DNA of 64,000 nt from Pegoplata infirma (GCA_963921195.1 OY992536.1:179126995-179190994); one strand, 5' to 3'. Shown: positions 22,610 through 32,739, numbered from the stretch's first letter. Made by a program: numbers and translations. Notes: generated by a model not told the origin, from the letters alone.

Positions 22610-24504
22610 CTTTAGACTGGCCATAGCGTTATATAGAAAAATTAAAAAATGTTAAATCCATAAGTGTTCGCACTGAAAAACGTGAGGTTGGGGATAAAAA
22701 TAATTATGCATATTTAAAAATTTTTTTTTTCTCTTGTTGATATAATTCGGTCCAAAACATATGAAGTTTGTAAAAAAAACCAAACAAAAATAAATAAAAG
22801 CTAAAAAATTACATCACTGTAATAGCCAAATGAAAACAGCAAACCCTACAATTTTTGGGGTTTTTATTCCTTTATATGTGCTTAACAAATCCCTAAACTC
22901 CAATAGCCGATTTTTTAAAATTTCTTTAACAAAAAAAAATAAAAATGTAAAATTGGAGATTTGAAAATAGTGTTGAAAAATTCAGACCACTTTAGCATTT
23001 ATTTAAAACAAGTTAGCAAAACGCAATATGAAAAATATGAATCTTCTTAGTACATTGGAACTTGAGGAATAAAAAAAATTAATTACAGTAGATAATTTCA
23101 ATAAATTTCAAAAATGGGGCTCGAATTCCTTGATCAGGTGGTTTGCCACACGTTAGTTGCCGGGGGAAGTTGTCATAACTCGGCTAATTTTCAACCGATT
23201 TTAATTTTTAACACCTTATTTGATAGACAATTAACTCTTAATCAAAATTCAGTGACCATTTGAATTCAAACTGTACTTAAAATATCAAAAAAATTGAGAA
23301 AATGACAAAAAAAGTCATATTTTTCCCTTGTAATCCGTTTTTCAAACTTTAGGCTCAACCCGGAGGTACTCGGAACAAAAAAAAAATTTTTTAAATATAC
23401 ATAATTATATGTTGTTTTTTTATTTTTAGTACCAAAAGGTACATAAAAATAAAATGTATTTATTCGGCCTTTATATATGTATATATATTCGATTAGAGTT
23501 TTATTCTAGTTCGAGGCCCAAAAATATTTCTATTTATGATATTGTCATAATAGAGTATTTTTAATTTATTGCTTTAAAAAAGTTACTATCTCATAGTATG
23601 TCTGTACTGATCAGTTTCATCCCCACTAAAGGAATCTTCAGCAGACTTTAGAGAATCATCGTTGGTCAATCAAACATCAAACCAGACATAATATTTGATA
23701 TATTTCCCAAGTTATATGAGAAGTACTATTATGAAGGTCCGAAATCTGTTTTCCAACAAAAATAACTCTTTTAAAGCAAAAATTGTATATATTAAATCAC
23801 CGTCGGTAACTATTAATATATGTGTTGCTGTTATTTTACAATAACAACAGTGCCTAACCAAACAATAGTGTTGGTAGGATAAGTCGTACTAAACTTTGTG
23901 TTAAATGTTGTTTTTTTATTTTTAGTACCAAAAGGTACATAAAAATAAAATGTATTTATTCGGCCTTTATATATGTATATATATTCGATTAGAGTTTTAT
24001 TCTAGTTCGAGGCCCAAAAATATTTCTATTTATGATATTGTCATAATAGAGTATTTTTAATTTATTGCTTTAAAAAAGTTACTATCTCATAGTATGTCTG
24101 TACTGATCAGTTTCATCCCCACTAAAGGAATCTTCAGCAGACTTTAGAGAATCATCGTTGGTCAATCAAACATCAAACCAGACATAATATTTGATATATT
24201 TCCCAAGTTATATGAGAAGTACTATTATGAAGGTCCGAAATCTGTTTTCCAACAAAAATAACTCTTTTAAAGCAAAAAACTGATCAGTACAGACATACTA
24301 TGAGATAGTAACTTTTTTAAAGCAATAAATTAAAAATACTCTATTATGACAATATCATAAATAGAAATATTTTTGGGCCTCGAACTAGAATAAAACTCTA
24401 ATCGAATATATATATATACATAATTATTTTTATCCCCAACCTCACATTTTTCAGTGCGAAAAATTTAACTTTTCAAAAAAATTTCTACTATGGCCACTCT
24501 AATG
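22610..24504. mobile_element. 1.9-kb TIR element inside the LINE, TA duplication
   Basis: Ends CTTTAGACTGGCCATAG and CTATGGCCACTCTAATG are imperfect inverted repeats. Arms of about 100 bp extend inward and share CACTGAAAAACGTGAGG and GGGGATAAAAATAATTATG. TA lies on both sides (22608-22609, 24505-24506). Removing the element and one TA rejoins the LINE frame as W-M-Y-I-A-V. It contains a 374-bp direct duplication plus a partial inverted third copy. No transposase was recognised. Confidence 0.8.
23409..24428. repeat. 374-bp direct repeat pair plus inverted third copy
   Basis: 23409-23782 and 23905-24278 line up without gaps at an offset of 496 bp and look identical by eye. From 24279 the sequence turns back at ACTGATCAGT, a perfect palindrome, and runs as the reverse complement of about the first 150 bp of the unit to 24428. 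The spacing segment is 23783-23904. There is no TG...CA, primer site or coding region, so these are not LTRs. Confidence 0.85.
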
Positions 24505-25450
24505 TACATAGCTGTAATTAGACCTATTGTGACGTATGCGGCGGTAGTCTGGTGGCCGAGAACGACGGTGAAGACTATTCGATCCAAGATAAATGGACTA
24601 CAAAGAGCGGCTGCCTTGGGAATTACTGGTGCCATGAGCACCATCCCATGCGCAGCTCTGGACGCTATGTTAGATATGCTTCCCTTGGACTTACATATTC
24701 AAGGAGAAGCCATTAAATCTTTGTGCAGGCTCCGCAAAAGCAGAACATGGCATGGGGAGTACAATGTGGGACATGGTCGTCTGTTCAATAAGCTATCAGA
24801 ACTTTGTCCGATGTTTTCTATGCCTTTGGACAGTACAACCTCTTCCATCGAGTTTGGTAGGAAGTATACTGTAATATTTCCGAGTAGGGAAGACTGGGGA
24901 AACCCAGCAGACCTACTGGAAAATTACACGGGTACTTTCTACGAGGATGGATCCAGTACCTTAAATGGCTCTGGGTCTGGCTGGTATTTGGACGATGCGA
25001 CCAAATACTATATTGCTATGGGAACAATGGCTACAGTATTTCAGACTAAAGTATTTGCTATTTTGGACGTAGCGACCTGGATAATTAGGAACAGGTGGAG
25101 TAATAGGAGAATCAGTATTTGCAGTGACAGCCAGGCTGCGCTCATTGCACTTGAATCTTCAGTCAGTTCATCCAAAATTGTCCAGGAATGTAGACGCAGA
25201 CTCAATGAGGTCTCATGTGGGAATAGCGCCAGTCTTTTGTGGGTTCCGGGTCATTTGGCAAATCTTGGCTCTGATACAATTCCTTACAATCCGGAACCTC
25301 AAATTGGTATTGGCTTGACATGGCTGATTCGTTGGATCAACTCTCATATGACAGCAACTTTCATGGAAAGATGGTCAAATGAGTTGGCATGCAAGAATAC
25401 CAAACGTTTTGTGATTAAGCCAGACAAGAAAGTGACTAACTATCTACTCA

Positions 25451-26152
25451 GGCGTACGGACATAGCGCCCAAGTGCATATCGCCCAATTTTAAAACGTCA
25501 TTCCACCCAAAAAAAATGTGTGTTAGTTGTTGTTGCAAAATTTTTTGGACGATATGGCCATTATTTTTGGGTATTTTAACAATTTTCTTTAAATTTATAT
25601 AAATTATCAAAAATGTCATATTACCCAAATATCAAAATGTTATATTTATAAAATGTCATAGCACCCAAAAAAATAATCATAAAACTCACCAAAATTGTTT
25701 TTTTTAACACAATATTTTAAAGTTTTTATGCGTAGCCGGCCTTCGGCCGGGCTTAGGGATTACAAAATCCATGCATTAGACCCACCCTCTCCGCAAAGTA
25801 AAGTTTTCTAGGGTAGAAGTCCTTTACGCTACCAAATTTGTTATGCCTCAAAAGGCCTGATAACCAAAATAGCTTTGGTTTGCAGAGAGGGTGGGTTTAA
25901 TGCATGGAGTATGTAATCCCTAAGCCCGGCCAAAGGCCGGCTACGCAGAAAACCTTTATTACAATAAAACCAATCATAGAAGTCGTAATTTCGACATTTC
26001 GCCCCAAAAAAAATATTTTGGATTTTTTGACAATTTTATTTTGGGAGAAATAACATTTTTAGACCTATCATTTTGGGCTATATGTCGCAGCGTGGGCGAT
26101 ATGTCATTTACGGTTTTGGGCGATAAGACCTTGGGCGCTATGTCCGTACGCC
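25451..26152. mobile_element. Mutator-like non-autonomous element, 9-bp target duplication
   Basis: Perfect terminal inverted repeats GGCGTACGGACATAGCGCCC are flanked by ATCTACTCA at 25442-25450 and 26153-26161. The interior repeats CATATCGCCCAA-like motifs in both orientations. A 9-bp duplication is the hallmark of Mutator-like elements; other 9-bp types cannot be excluded. It splits the LINE between its RNase H region and its C-terminus and contains the hairpin element at 25718-25958. No transposase. Confidence 0.8.
25718..25958. mobile_element. Hairpin-ended element with CCGGCCTTCGGCCGG tips
   Basis: Arms GCGTAGCCGGCCTTCGGCCG and TTAGGGATTACA, then CCATGCATTA and ACCCACCCTCTC, are mirrored on the right side ending GGCCGGCTACGC. 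Each tip has its own small GC-rich hairpin. Outer repeats extend to AAAGTTTTTATG and, on the right, AGAAAACCTT, probably with TA flanks. A second, one-ended copy is at 31655-31742. Confidence 0.75.
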
Positions 26153-26420
26153 ATCTACTCAGCCTCAGTAGAATAGACTGTCGCAGACTTACTGGCTTAA
26201 TTACGGGACACAATGCCTGTGATCGTCATATGACGAGATTTGGTGTCTTATCAGACCCATTATGCGTGGCTTGTCTTGAGGATGATGACACAACTGTTGT
26301 TGTCCAGCGTTCTCAAGGGCTAAACTGCGGATATTGGGCTCTGATATTCTGTCTATGGACACGGTCCATGGACTTCCCTTGTCTGATTTTCTCAAGTTTG
26401 TGAAAGGAACTGAGAAATTC

Positions 26421-26539
26421 TGAACAAGCACTTTTCTTCCTTTTTCTTCTCAACCTTTTATCACCCTTACATAATCTTTCTTTTCAGGGTACGGTACAAT
26501 TGACTATTTAAGTCTGAGCACCATGGACTTGCCTAAAAA
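26421..26539. other. Short spacer after LINE 3' end
   Basis: CTTTTTCTTCTCAACCTTTTA-like pyrimidine-rich DNA follows the LINE stop; probably its 3' UTR. Nothing else seen. Confidence 0.3.
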
Positions 26540-26815
26540 AATTTACTTATTTTTAGGCTTGTACAACCCACCCTCAACTCAACTTAATCTAAAAGGTTTG
26601 AAAAAAAAAATAAAAAATATGCTTTTCAGAGGTTGGCTTTGTTTTTCTAAGGGAAACTTTTTCCCCCTGATCCGATTTTGCCCGTTTACAAACTTAACCT
26701 GCCTATGACTAACTCTTTTATTTTGGACTGCATTGTATTATTTACAGACAGATGGGCGGACAGACGGACGGAAATTTACAGAGAATCGATTATGGATTTC
26801 ATTCGAAATTTAAAA
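26540..26815 (-). mobile_element. DINE-1-like internal fragment
   Basis: Contains CAGAGGTTGGCTTTGTTTTT, CCCCTGATCCGATTTTGCCC, AAACTTAACCTGCCTATGAC and GACGGACGGAAATT. These match, reversed, the interior of the copies at 29512 and 30784. Both termini are lost. Confidence 0.75.
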
Positions 26816-26855
26816 AAAAATTAATTATTTTTGCCACCCTAATGTGCATAATACA

Positions 26856-27626
26856 TTAGGGGTATACGTTTTTTACATTTTTAGCAAATATCAAAATTGG
26901 CATAGCACAGTCATATAGGCCATGAAAAACTATGAAAAAATAAGTTTTCACTTTTTCGCAGATGTTAAAAAAGTACACGCACCAAACGCGATGAAGTTTT
27001 ATATTAATATTTTTGTATTTTTTTTTTTTTATCGCAAAATGTTGGTATTTTAACTATGATTCCGCTTTAGTCGAGTCCGAAACTAAAACTAAGGTAGACG
27101 AAGAAGGGTGGGTACTTCCCACCTCCCCAACAACATTGTAACATTCATTTTAATACCAAATTACCAAACTGAGCTTTACTGACATATGGTTCTCAGACCA
27201 CCGATGGGAAGGGAAGATGACTTTAAATCTCTGGAGCAGTCCCTAACTAGATTTAAAAACGCTCAGAAATGCTTCTTAAGACATTGGGAAAAAGAATATT
27301 CAATAATTCCAAGTAATATTTGCGCGGAACGTGCCATTAAGGTGGTCCATGATATTTATCCTTTATGTAAATCAGCACAAACTTTAAATCTAAAGCTTAT
27401 TTCCTTCAATAAGGAGACATTAGTATTTTTTTTAATATTTTTACTTGTTGTTAAATAAAAAATACGTAAATATTGTATTAATAAAAAAAAAATCTTGAGG
27501 ACTTTTAGAAAATGCATTTGGTGCGTGTGGTTTTTTTTGCAAAATGATCGTAGAAAGTGATTTTGTTTAATAAAATAATATTGTCCATCACGTGGTGCTA
27601 TGCCAAAAATTTGGTTATAGCCCTAC
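26856..27626. mobile_element. TTAGGGGTATAC TIR element carrying a coding-like island
   Basis: A relative of 21045-21660. The left end TTAGGGGTATACG and right end GGTTATAGCCCTA are degenerate inverted repeats. Inner arms keep CGCACCAAACGCGATGAA on the left and GCATTTGGTGCGTG on the right. The centre (about 27045-27490) shares nothing visible with the other copy and contains two protein-like reading segments. Confidence 0.7.
27058..27458 (+). pseudogene. Unidentified coding-like island (two frames)
   Basis: Frame 1 from 27058 reads DSALVESETKTKVDEEGW and ends at TAA near 27139. A different frame from the ATG at 27186 gives 90 codons, including DDFKSLEQSLTRFKNAQKCF and SNICAERAIKVVHD, ending LLVVK at TAA. 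Amino-acid mix and lack of homopolymers set it apart from the surrounding DNA. An AATAAA lies just after the stop. I do not recognise the family. It could be a transposase remnant of the autonomous partner or a captured host exon. Likely broken, because the two segments are in different frames with a stop between them. Confidence 0.45.
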
Positions 27627-28490
27627 TATACATATAGCTTTTAATAAACATATCAGGAAATTTTCAAGTGCAATTCAAATATTGTCCAATGGATTTGTTA
27701 TATAGTGTTGTATATTAATGATTTGTAGGTCTTTTCATACATAGCACATGAAATTTATCATGTTTAAAACCAACAAAAATGAATTTATATATTCATTTAT
27801 ATTTGTAACAATAAGTCATAAAGGATTAAATCGATATCTGTAAATTTTAATCGACAACAAATTAAAATTTGTTTTTACCGACTTTTTAAAGTATGACTTT
27901 TATAATTATTAATTTAAATAAGTTATAAAAAAACTTTACAATTTATCTATTTACACTTAAATCGTTGACATAAACTCTTATTACTTAATGCCACATAAAC
28001 ATAAATTTTTGTAGTAATTGGTATAAACATATATGTTGCATGACAAAATTATTAAAAATGTGTCTAATAGCTGTGAAATTACATGTAGTAAACATTAATT
28101 TTATACGATATTAAATTTAGAAATTCACGCACAAACACTTTAACACTTGTGGGTATATAACATATATAATAATATATTATTTTAACAATTTCTTTAATAC
28201 ATAAAATTAAAAATTTTAACAGTCGTATACGGTTTAGGTGTCCTCTCGGACCTCCCACCACCCAACAAAAGAAAGCACCGAAACGTCTTTGTTGTTTTTA
28301 TTATCGCAAGGGGAAATGTGTATCACCCCACACCTGTGTGCCGCTTTCCCTACCTTCCACCAAACTTCTCTTTTGCAATAATTACACAGGCCAACAAATT
28401 TTTAGCCCATAGACTAGAGGAACATTTTCTAGGGGTTTGAGTTGCGCTAAATCCGAATCTGGTCTCAGATTTTGCCTATCACATCAGGTT
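27627..28490. other. Spacer, partly GC-richer, nothing identified
   Basis: 27627-28200 is AT-rich with no repeat partner. 28210-28400 is noticeably richer in C and G (GGTGTCCTCTCGGACC, CACCCCACACCTGTGTGCC) but no open frame, RNA fold or family was recognised. The 60-codon minus-strand frame at 28079-28261 is mostly AT-rich. Confidence 0.35.
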
Positions 28491-28514
28491 TTCGAGATAT
28501 CTTAGCTTGAAGTT

Positions 28515-28962
28515 GAAAAAAAAAAAACGTTTTTCGCAATATTCGAGACATTATAACTGCGAAAATTCACCTTTGTTTGAAAACCCTGATATGTAGTCTG
28601 AAAGTCCTACACATTACCTTAAAAATGAATGTTAAACCTTTAAATTATCTCTGAGATATCATAACCTGAAGTTTGTTGTCGTTTCGTGACTCTGGATGCG
28701 GCTGTATTGATTATACACATCATATAAATTTCAACGGGCGATATCCCAGCAAATAGACAAGATATCTAAACAATTAAAAAAGCATTTTTTTTTGGTTTTT
28801 TTAATTGGGAATTTAAGAATTTTATAAGATATCTCAGAGGTTAAACATTTATTTTAAAGGTATGAAGTAGGACTTTCAGACTACATATCAGGATTTATAA
28901 ATAAAGGTGAACTCGCGCTGTTATAACGTCTCGAATATGGCGAAAAACAGAGTTTTTTAACA
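28515..28962. repeat. Inverted repeat (foldback), arms about 140-150 bp
   Basis: The left arm 28515-28668 pairs with 28826-28962. Shared phrases are ATATTCGAGACATTATAAC versus its reverse and CTGATATGTAGTCTGAAAG versus CTTTCAGACTACATATCAG. Spacer about 157 bp. Outer ends and target duplication are unclear. Confidence 0.7.
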
Positions 28963-29169
28963 TGATCATGTTTTTAGGCTGGTGTCTAATTTTAAAAAAG
29001 TTGCAGGACGCCACCTCATATAAGCTAACAATTAACGAAAAAGAAAACAAGAATTACTATTTTCATTTTCTTTAAACCAAAAATTTTAGTAACTTGGGCT
29101 TGTAACTTGGATAATAATTCACCTCGTGGTGAATAAAACCGTTTCTCACCAGCTGGTGAATAAAAAGTA

Positions 29170-29511
29170 ACATAACTATTTTTAAACAAAAAAAAATTTT
29201 TTTTCATCAAATTTTTTTTTTTCATAAATTTTTTTTTTTCCATAAAATTTTTTTTTCCATCAAATTTTTTTTGTCATAATTTTTTTTTTGTCATAAATTT
29301 TTTTTGTTATCAAACTTTTTTTTTCATCGTTTTTTATCAAAATTTTTTTTCATCATTTTTTTTCATCAAAAACAATTTTTTTTCTTCCATTTTTTTTCAT
29401 TAAATTTTTTTTTTCATCAAATTTTTTTTTTAATCAATTTTTTTTTCATATAATTTTTTTTTTCATCAAACTTTTTTTTTTATCTTATTTTTTTTATAAA
29501 TTTTTTTTTAT
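29170..29511 (+). repeat. Degenerate T8-10/CATCAAA array
   Basis: Runs of eight to ten T separated by CATCAAA, CATAAA or similar at about 15-17 bp spacing. Another tract (30304-30720) lies on the far side of the DINE copy between them, suggesting that the DINE copy inserted into one T-rich array. Confidence 0.8.
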
Positions 29512-30303
29512 ACCCTCCAACCACAGTATGGGGGTATACTCACTTTGTCATTCCGTGTGTAGCGCATCGAAATATCGGTCTAGGACCCCAAAAAGTATAT
29601 ATTTTATTGATCAGTGATCGATTGTAAGACATTCTAGCGATGTCCGTCCGTCCGTCTGTCCGTCTGTCCATCTTAGAGGACACGATACAGTCCAAAATAA
29701 AAGAGTTAGACTTCCGAAGTTTGGCACGAATATGTCTTATATACCTAGTCAGATTAAGTTGGGAAATGGGCAAAATCGGACCAAGGGGGAAAAAGTTCCC
29801 TCCTAGAGAACTAAACCAACCTAAGAAAAAACCGCATTTTTCAGGGTTTTTTGTACTTTTCCTAATCAAAAAAAAAATTCTAAGACATTCTAGCGATGTA
29901 CATCTGTCCGTCCGTCCGTCTGTGGAAGACACGATACAGTCTAAAGTAAAAGAGCTAGACTCCTGAACTTTGGCACAAATTTGTCTTATGGTATTGGGCT
30001 GGTTAAGTTCGAACATGGGCAAAATCGGATCAGGGGGAAAAAAGTTGCCCTCTTTAGAACTAAACAAACCTCTTAAAAAGCCATTTTCTATAGGTTTTTT
30101 GTACTTTTGTTTAGCAAACGAAATATTTTAATGTCAAATGAAGTTCAAAGTCTTGCAGTTGGATCCAGGAAGGTTGTCTCCCACCGACGCAACCCCCCCG
30201 TCCCCGTCCCCGTCCCCCCAAAAAAAGACACCCCTGTTTTTTTTACGTGTTGGAGGGTTCAAAATATTCGGCACAGCCAATTTAACACTCTCACTTGTTT
30301 TTT
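29512..30303 (+). mobile_element. DINE-1-like Helentron copy with internal duplication
   Basis: It starts TATACCCTCCAACCACAGTA, then TCATTCCGTGTGTAGCGCAT and AAAAAGTATATATTTTATTG. The segment TAAGACATTCTAGCGATGT plus the GTCCGTCCGTC block and following 200 bp occurs twice (from 29625 and from 29881, offset 256 bp). The end is GGAGGGTTCAAAATATTCGG, then CACAGCCAAT and TTAACACTCTCACTTG, the 3' hairpin with its tail. Non-coding: the 175- and 108-codon frames are translations of the repeat. Confidence 0.85.
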
Positions 30304-30720
30304 TATCAAATTTTTTTTCCTTCAATTTTTTTTTTTCATGAAATTTTTTTTTCATGAAATTTTTTTTTTCATAAATTTTTTTTTCATCAAAATTTTTTTT
30401 TCCATTATTTTTTATATCATATTTTTTTATTAATTTTTTTCATAAAATTTTTTTATCAAATTTTTTACTATCAATTTTTTTCTCACCAAATTTTTTTTTT
30501 TTTTAATTTTTGTTCACCAATTTTTTTTACATCAAAAAATTTTTCTTTTCATAAAAAAAACTATTCACAAAAATTCATCAAAAACTTTTTTTAATCAAAA
30601 TTTTTTTCACTAAAAATTTTGGGTTCATTTAATTTTTTTAACATAATTTGTTTTTCGTGAAAAAATTTTTTTTTTACCAAAAATACTTTTTTACCAAGTC
30701 TAAGCTTTTCGCATAAAAGT
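30304..30720 (+). repeat. Second T-rich CATCAAA/CATGAAA array
   Basis: Same kind of tract as 29170-29511, beginning immediately after the CACTTG tail of the DINE copy. DINE/Helentrons insert between T residues, which fits a T-rich target. Confidence 0.75.
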
Positions 30721-30734
30721 TTCCATTTGTTTAT

Positions 30735-30783
30735 CAAATATACATAAAACAAGTGAGAGTGTTATATTCTTTGGTGCACATTT
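30735..30783 (-). mobile_element. Damaged reversed DINE 3' terminus
   Basis: ACAAGTGAGAGTGTTATATT followed by CTTTGGTGCACATTTTATA is a mutated, reversed copy of the hairpin tail. It joins head-on to the 5' end of the next DINE copy. Confidence 0.6.
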
Positions 30784-31313
30784 TATACCCTCCAGCCACA
30801 GTATGGGGGAATACTCACTTTGTCATTCCGTTTATAACGCATCGAAATATCGGTCGGGACCCCATAAATTATATATATTATTGATCCATGTTCGATTCTA
30901 AGGCATTCTGTGAATGTCCGTCTGTCCGTCCGTCCGTCGTCTGTAGATAGCACGATGCAGTCCAAAATAAAAGAGGTATCCTCCTGAAATTTGACACGAA
31001 TATGTCCTATGGTCCTAGGCAGGTTAAGTTCGGAAATGGGCAAAATCTGACTGGGGAAAAAAAAGGTCCCCCTTGAAGAACTGAACCAACCTCTGAAAAA
31101 ATACCCTTTTTTACATGTTTTTTGTATTTTTGTGAAAGAAATGAAACATTTGGTATATTTATCGCGATGGGAAGGTGCTTTTAACACCCCCCACTGACCC
31201 CATCACCCCCCCCCCCCCAAAAAAACGCCCCTGATATTTTTTTTTATTTTTTTTACATTTTGGAGGGTATAAAAGATTCGGCACAGCCGAATTTAACACT
31301 CTCACTTGTTTTT
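30784..31313 (+). mobile_element. Complete DINE-1-like Helentron copy
   Basis: 5' TATACCCTCCAGCCACAGTA; core ACGCATCGAAATATCGG and TAAATTATATATATTATTG; GTCCGTCTGTCCGTCCGTC block; CAAAATCTGACTGGGG; a C-rich run near 31205; 3' GGAGGGTATAAAAGATTCGG, then CACAGCCGAATTTAACAC and TCTCACTTG. All landmarks are in order, making this the best reference copy of the window. Confidence 0.9.
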
Positions 31314-31321
31314 ATTTGGTA

Positions 31322-31376
31322 CCATTTTGGAGGGTATAAAGTATTTGGCAGAGCCGAATTTAACACTCTAACTTAT
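31322..31376 (+). mobile_element. Extra DINE 3' terminus
   Basis: GGAGGGTATAAAGTATTTGG, then CAGAGCCGAATTTAACACTC and TAACTTATTT. A second hairpin end lies directly after the complete copy, as if two 3' ends are stacked. Confidence 0.75.
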
Positions 31377-31392
31377 TTGTTCTGAAAGTGCT

Positions 31393-31955
31393 TTGATGGT
31401 ACTATATTTATAATCCCCATCCCCATTTCCGGTATGGGGATTATGACCGAAACTAATTCGGGCATATTTCCTATAAAGGTAGTGGGGACTATGACCAAAA
31501 AAATTTGCACATTATCCCAATATAAAATGGGCATACCTCCCAGATATATGGGGATAAGAACCACGTAAAAAATGGCCATAATCCCGATTATAGGGATTAT
31601 ATCTACTATACAAGTTGGTCATAATCCCAATAATTATATAGATATTTTTTTGGTATTGAAAGTTTTTCTGCGTGACCGGCCTTCGACCAGGCTTTGGGAT
31701 AACAAACTCCATGCATTAAGCCCACCCTCCCCGCAAAAAACAGGGATTATCACCGAAATTGATTTGGACTTAGTGTCGTAGTCCCAACAGGGAACGGACT
31801 AATCCTTATTGGGACTGTTACCATTTTGGAAAAGGTCATAGTCCCCACAACTAATATGGGGATTATGACCGTAAATTGCTCAGCCATAATCCCTTTTTCC
31901 GTTATGGGGATAATGTCCGTGAGGACTATGTCTTGTCACCGCTACCATATCATGA
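31393..31955. mobile_element. GGGATTATGACC-rich MITE, interrupted
   Basis: Filled with GGGATTATG, CATAATCCC and related motifs in both orientations. Approximate ends are TGATGGTACTATATTTATAA on the left and GTCTTGTCACCGCTACCAT on the right, a weak inverted match. A one-ended copy of the CCGGCC hairpin element sits at 31655-31742. Confidence 0.6.
31655..31742 (+). mobile_element. One-ended copy of the CCGGCC hairpin element
   Basis: AAAGTTTTTCTGCGTGACCG, GCCTTCGACCAGGCTTTGGG, CTCCATGCATTAAGCCCACC and CTCCCCGCAAA match the left arm of 25718-25958. The right arm is absent. Confidence 0.75.
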
Positions 31956-32739
31956 CAAGGGATTTAAACAATGACAAATATACGGTACACTCTAATGCAA
32001 ATGTTTAAAAAAAAGTTCTTTAAATGCTTTTCAACAACACGCAATAAAATATTATAAATGTTTGTCATCGTACCAGTATTTATATGTTATACATTTGTAT
32101 TTTAACACTCTCGTATATCTAATAATTTGATTAAATTTAATTACTATGTCACGATATCCAAATGGATTTAAAAACATTTAAATATTTTATAAAAAAAAAA
32201 TTAACAAAAAATAATTTATATGTATGTGTTTGTATTTACAATGAAAAATATACATATTTATTAAAAACGAAACGAAACGAAAAAAAAAGTTTTACATACC
32301 AGACATATGTACTTGTTTTCATAATTGTTCATTGTTCCATTCGTTGTGTTTTGTTTGTGAGTTTGTGTTTGTATTTGTGGGTTTCCGGTATTTGACTTTA
32401 AACTATTGTCGGCATTTTGTTTTATTTTTATGCATATTTTTTTTTGTTTTTGCCTCTCTGTTACAGACGATTATACTTTTTTCCGTTTTGATTACTTTTT
32501 TTCTCCATATTATTTTCGTTTGTTACAAGCATTTAATATAACATCAATCGAACAAAAATCAATGGAATCATTCAGTTAATTCTTTATTTTTTTTTTTTAT
32601 TATTTTACAACAATAATATTGTAATGCAGATGTTCAATTTTACAGTACAATGGTCAACTTTGAAGATCCTATTGCTGTGTTATGTACCTACAACTACTAT
32701 TACGATTGCAACTACATCTACACTCTGTGTATAGTAGGA
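31956..32739. other. AT/T-rich spacer, no gene seen
   Basis: Open frames at 32162-32541 are driven by T- and GT-rich tracts (TTTGTGTTTGTATTTGTGGG). Possibly unique intergenic DNA. Small AACTACTATTACGATTGCAAC-like repeats near 32680 resemble those near 57600. Confidence 0.35.

Larger units (their letters stand above)
22298..26420 (+). pseudogene. LOA/I-like LINE remnant (RT thumb, RNase H, C-terminal zinc motif), split by two elements
   Basis: Segment 1 (22298-22609) reads DLMDNWCNRHGFSVNPNKTT, VKYLRVTLDSKL, a TGA, then SRALRIFWQCRRAFGKTWGL up to WMY. The YADD palm is not present. Segment 2 (24505-25450) continues IAVIRPIVTYAAVVWWPR, then RNase H: YEDGSS (first Asp), FQTKVFAI (the expected catalytic Glu is Lys), CSDSQAA (Asp) and LLWVPGH (His). 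The conserved GNE..AD stretch after VPGH is lost. Segment 3 (26153-26420) reads LTGLITGHN, CVACLEDDDT, then a frame change, ending SDFLKFVKGTEKF and TGA. The insertions are 22610-24504 and 25451-26152. The element is inactive: 5' truncated, with stops, a frameshift and a catalytic change. Confidence 0.85.

Noticed and set aside
23409..24278. Direct repeats as LTRs of a retrotransposon
   Set aside because: Only 122 bp between them, no primer-binding site, no gag or pol, and a third inverted copy follows.
28210..28400. GC-richer stretch as a gene fragment
   Set aside because: No frame, fold or similarity to other parts of the window could be seen.
29540..30067. 175-codon minus-strand frame
   Set aside because: It lies wholly inside a DINE copy and repeats itself because of the 256-bp duplication; similar frames appear in other DINE copies.
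30107..30433. 108-codon frame with FFFF tracts
   Set aside because: Produced by the T-rich CATCAAA array.
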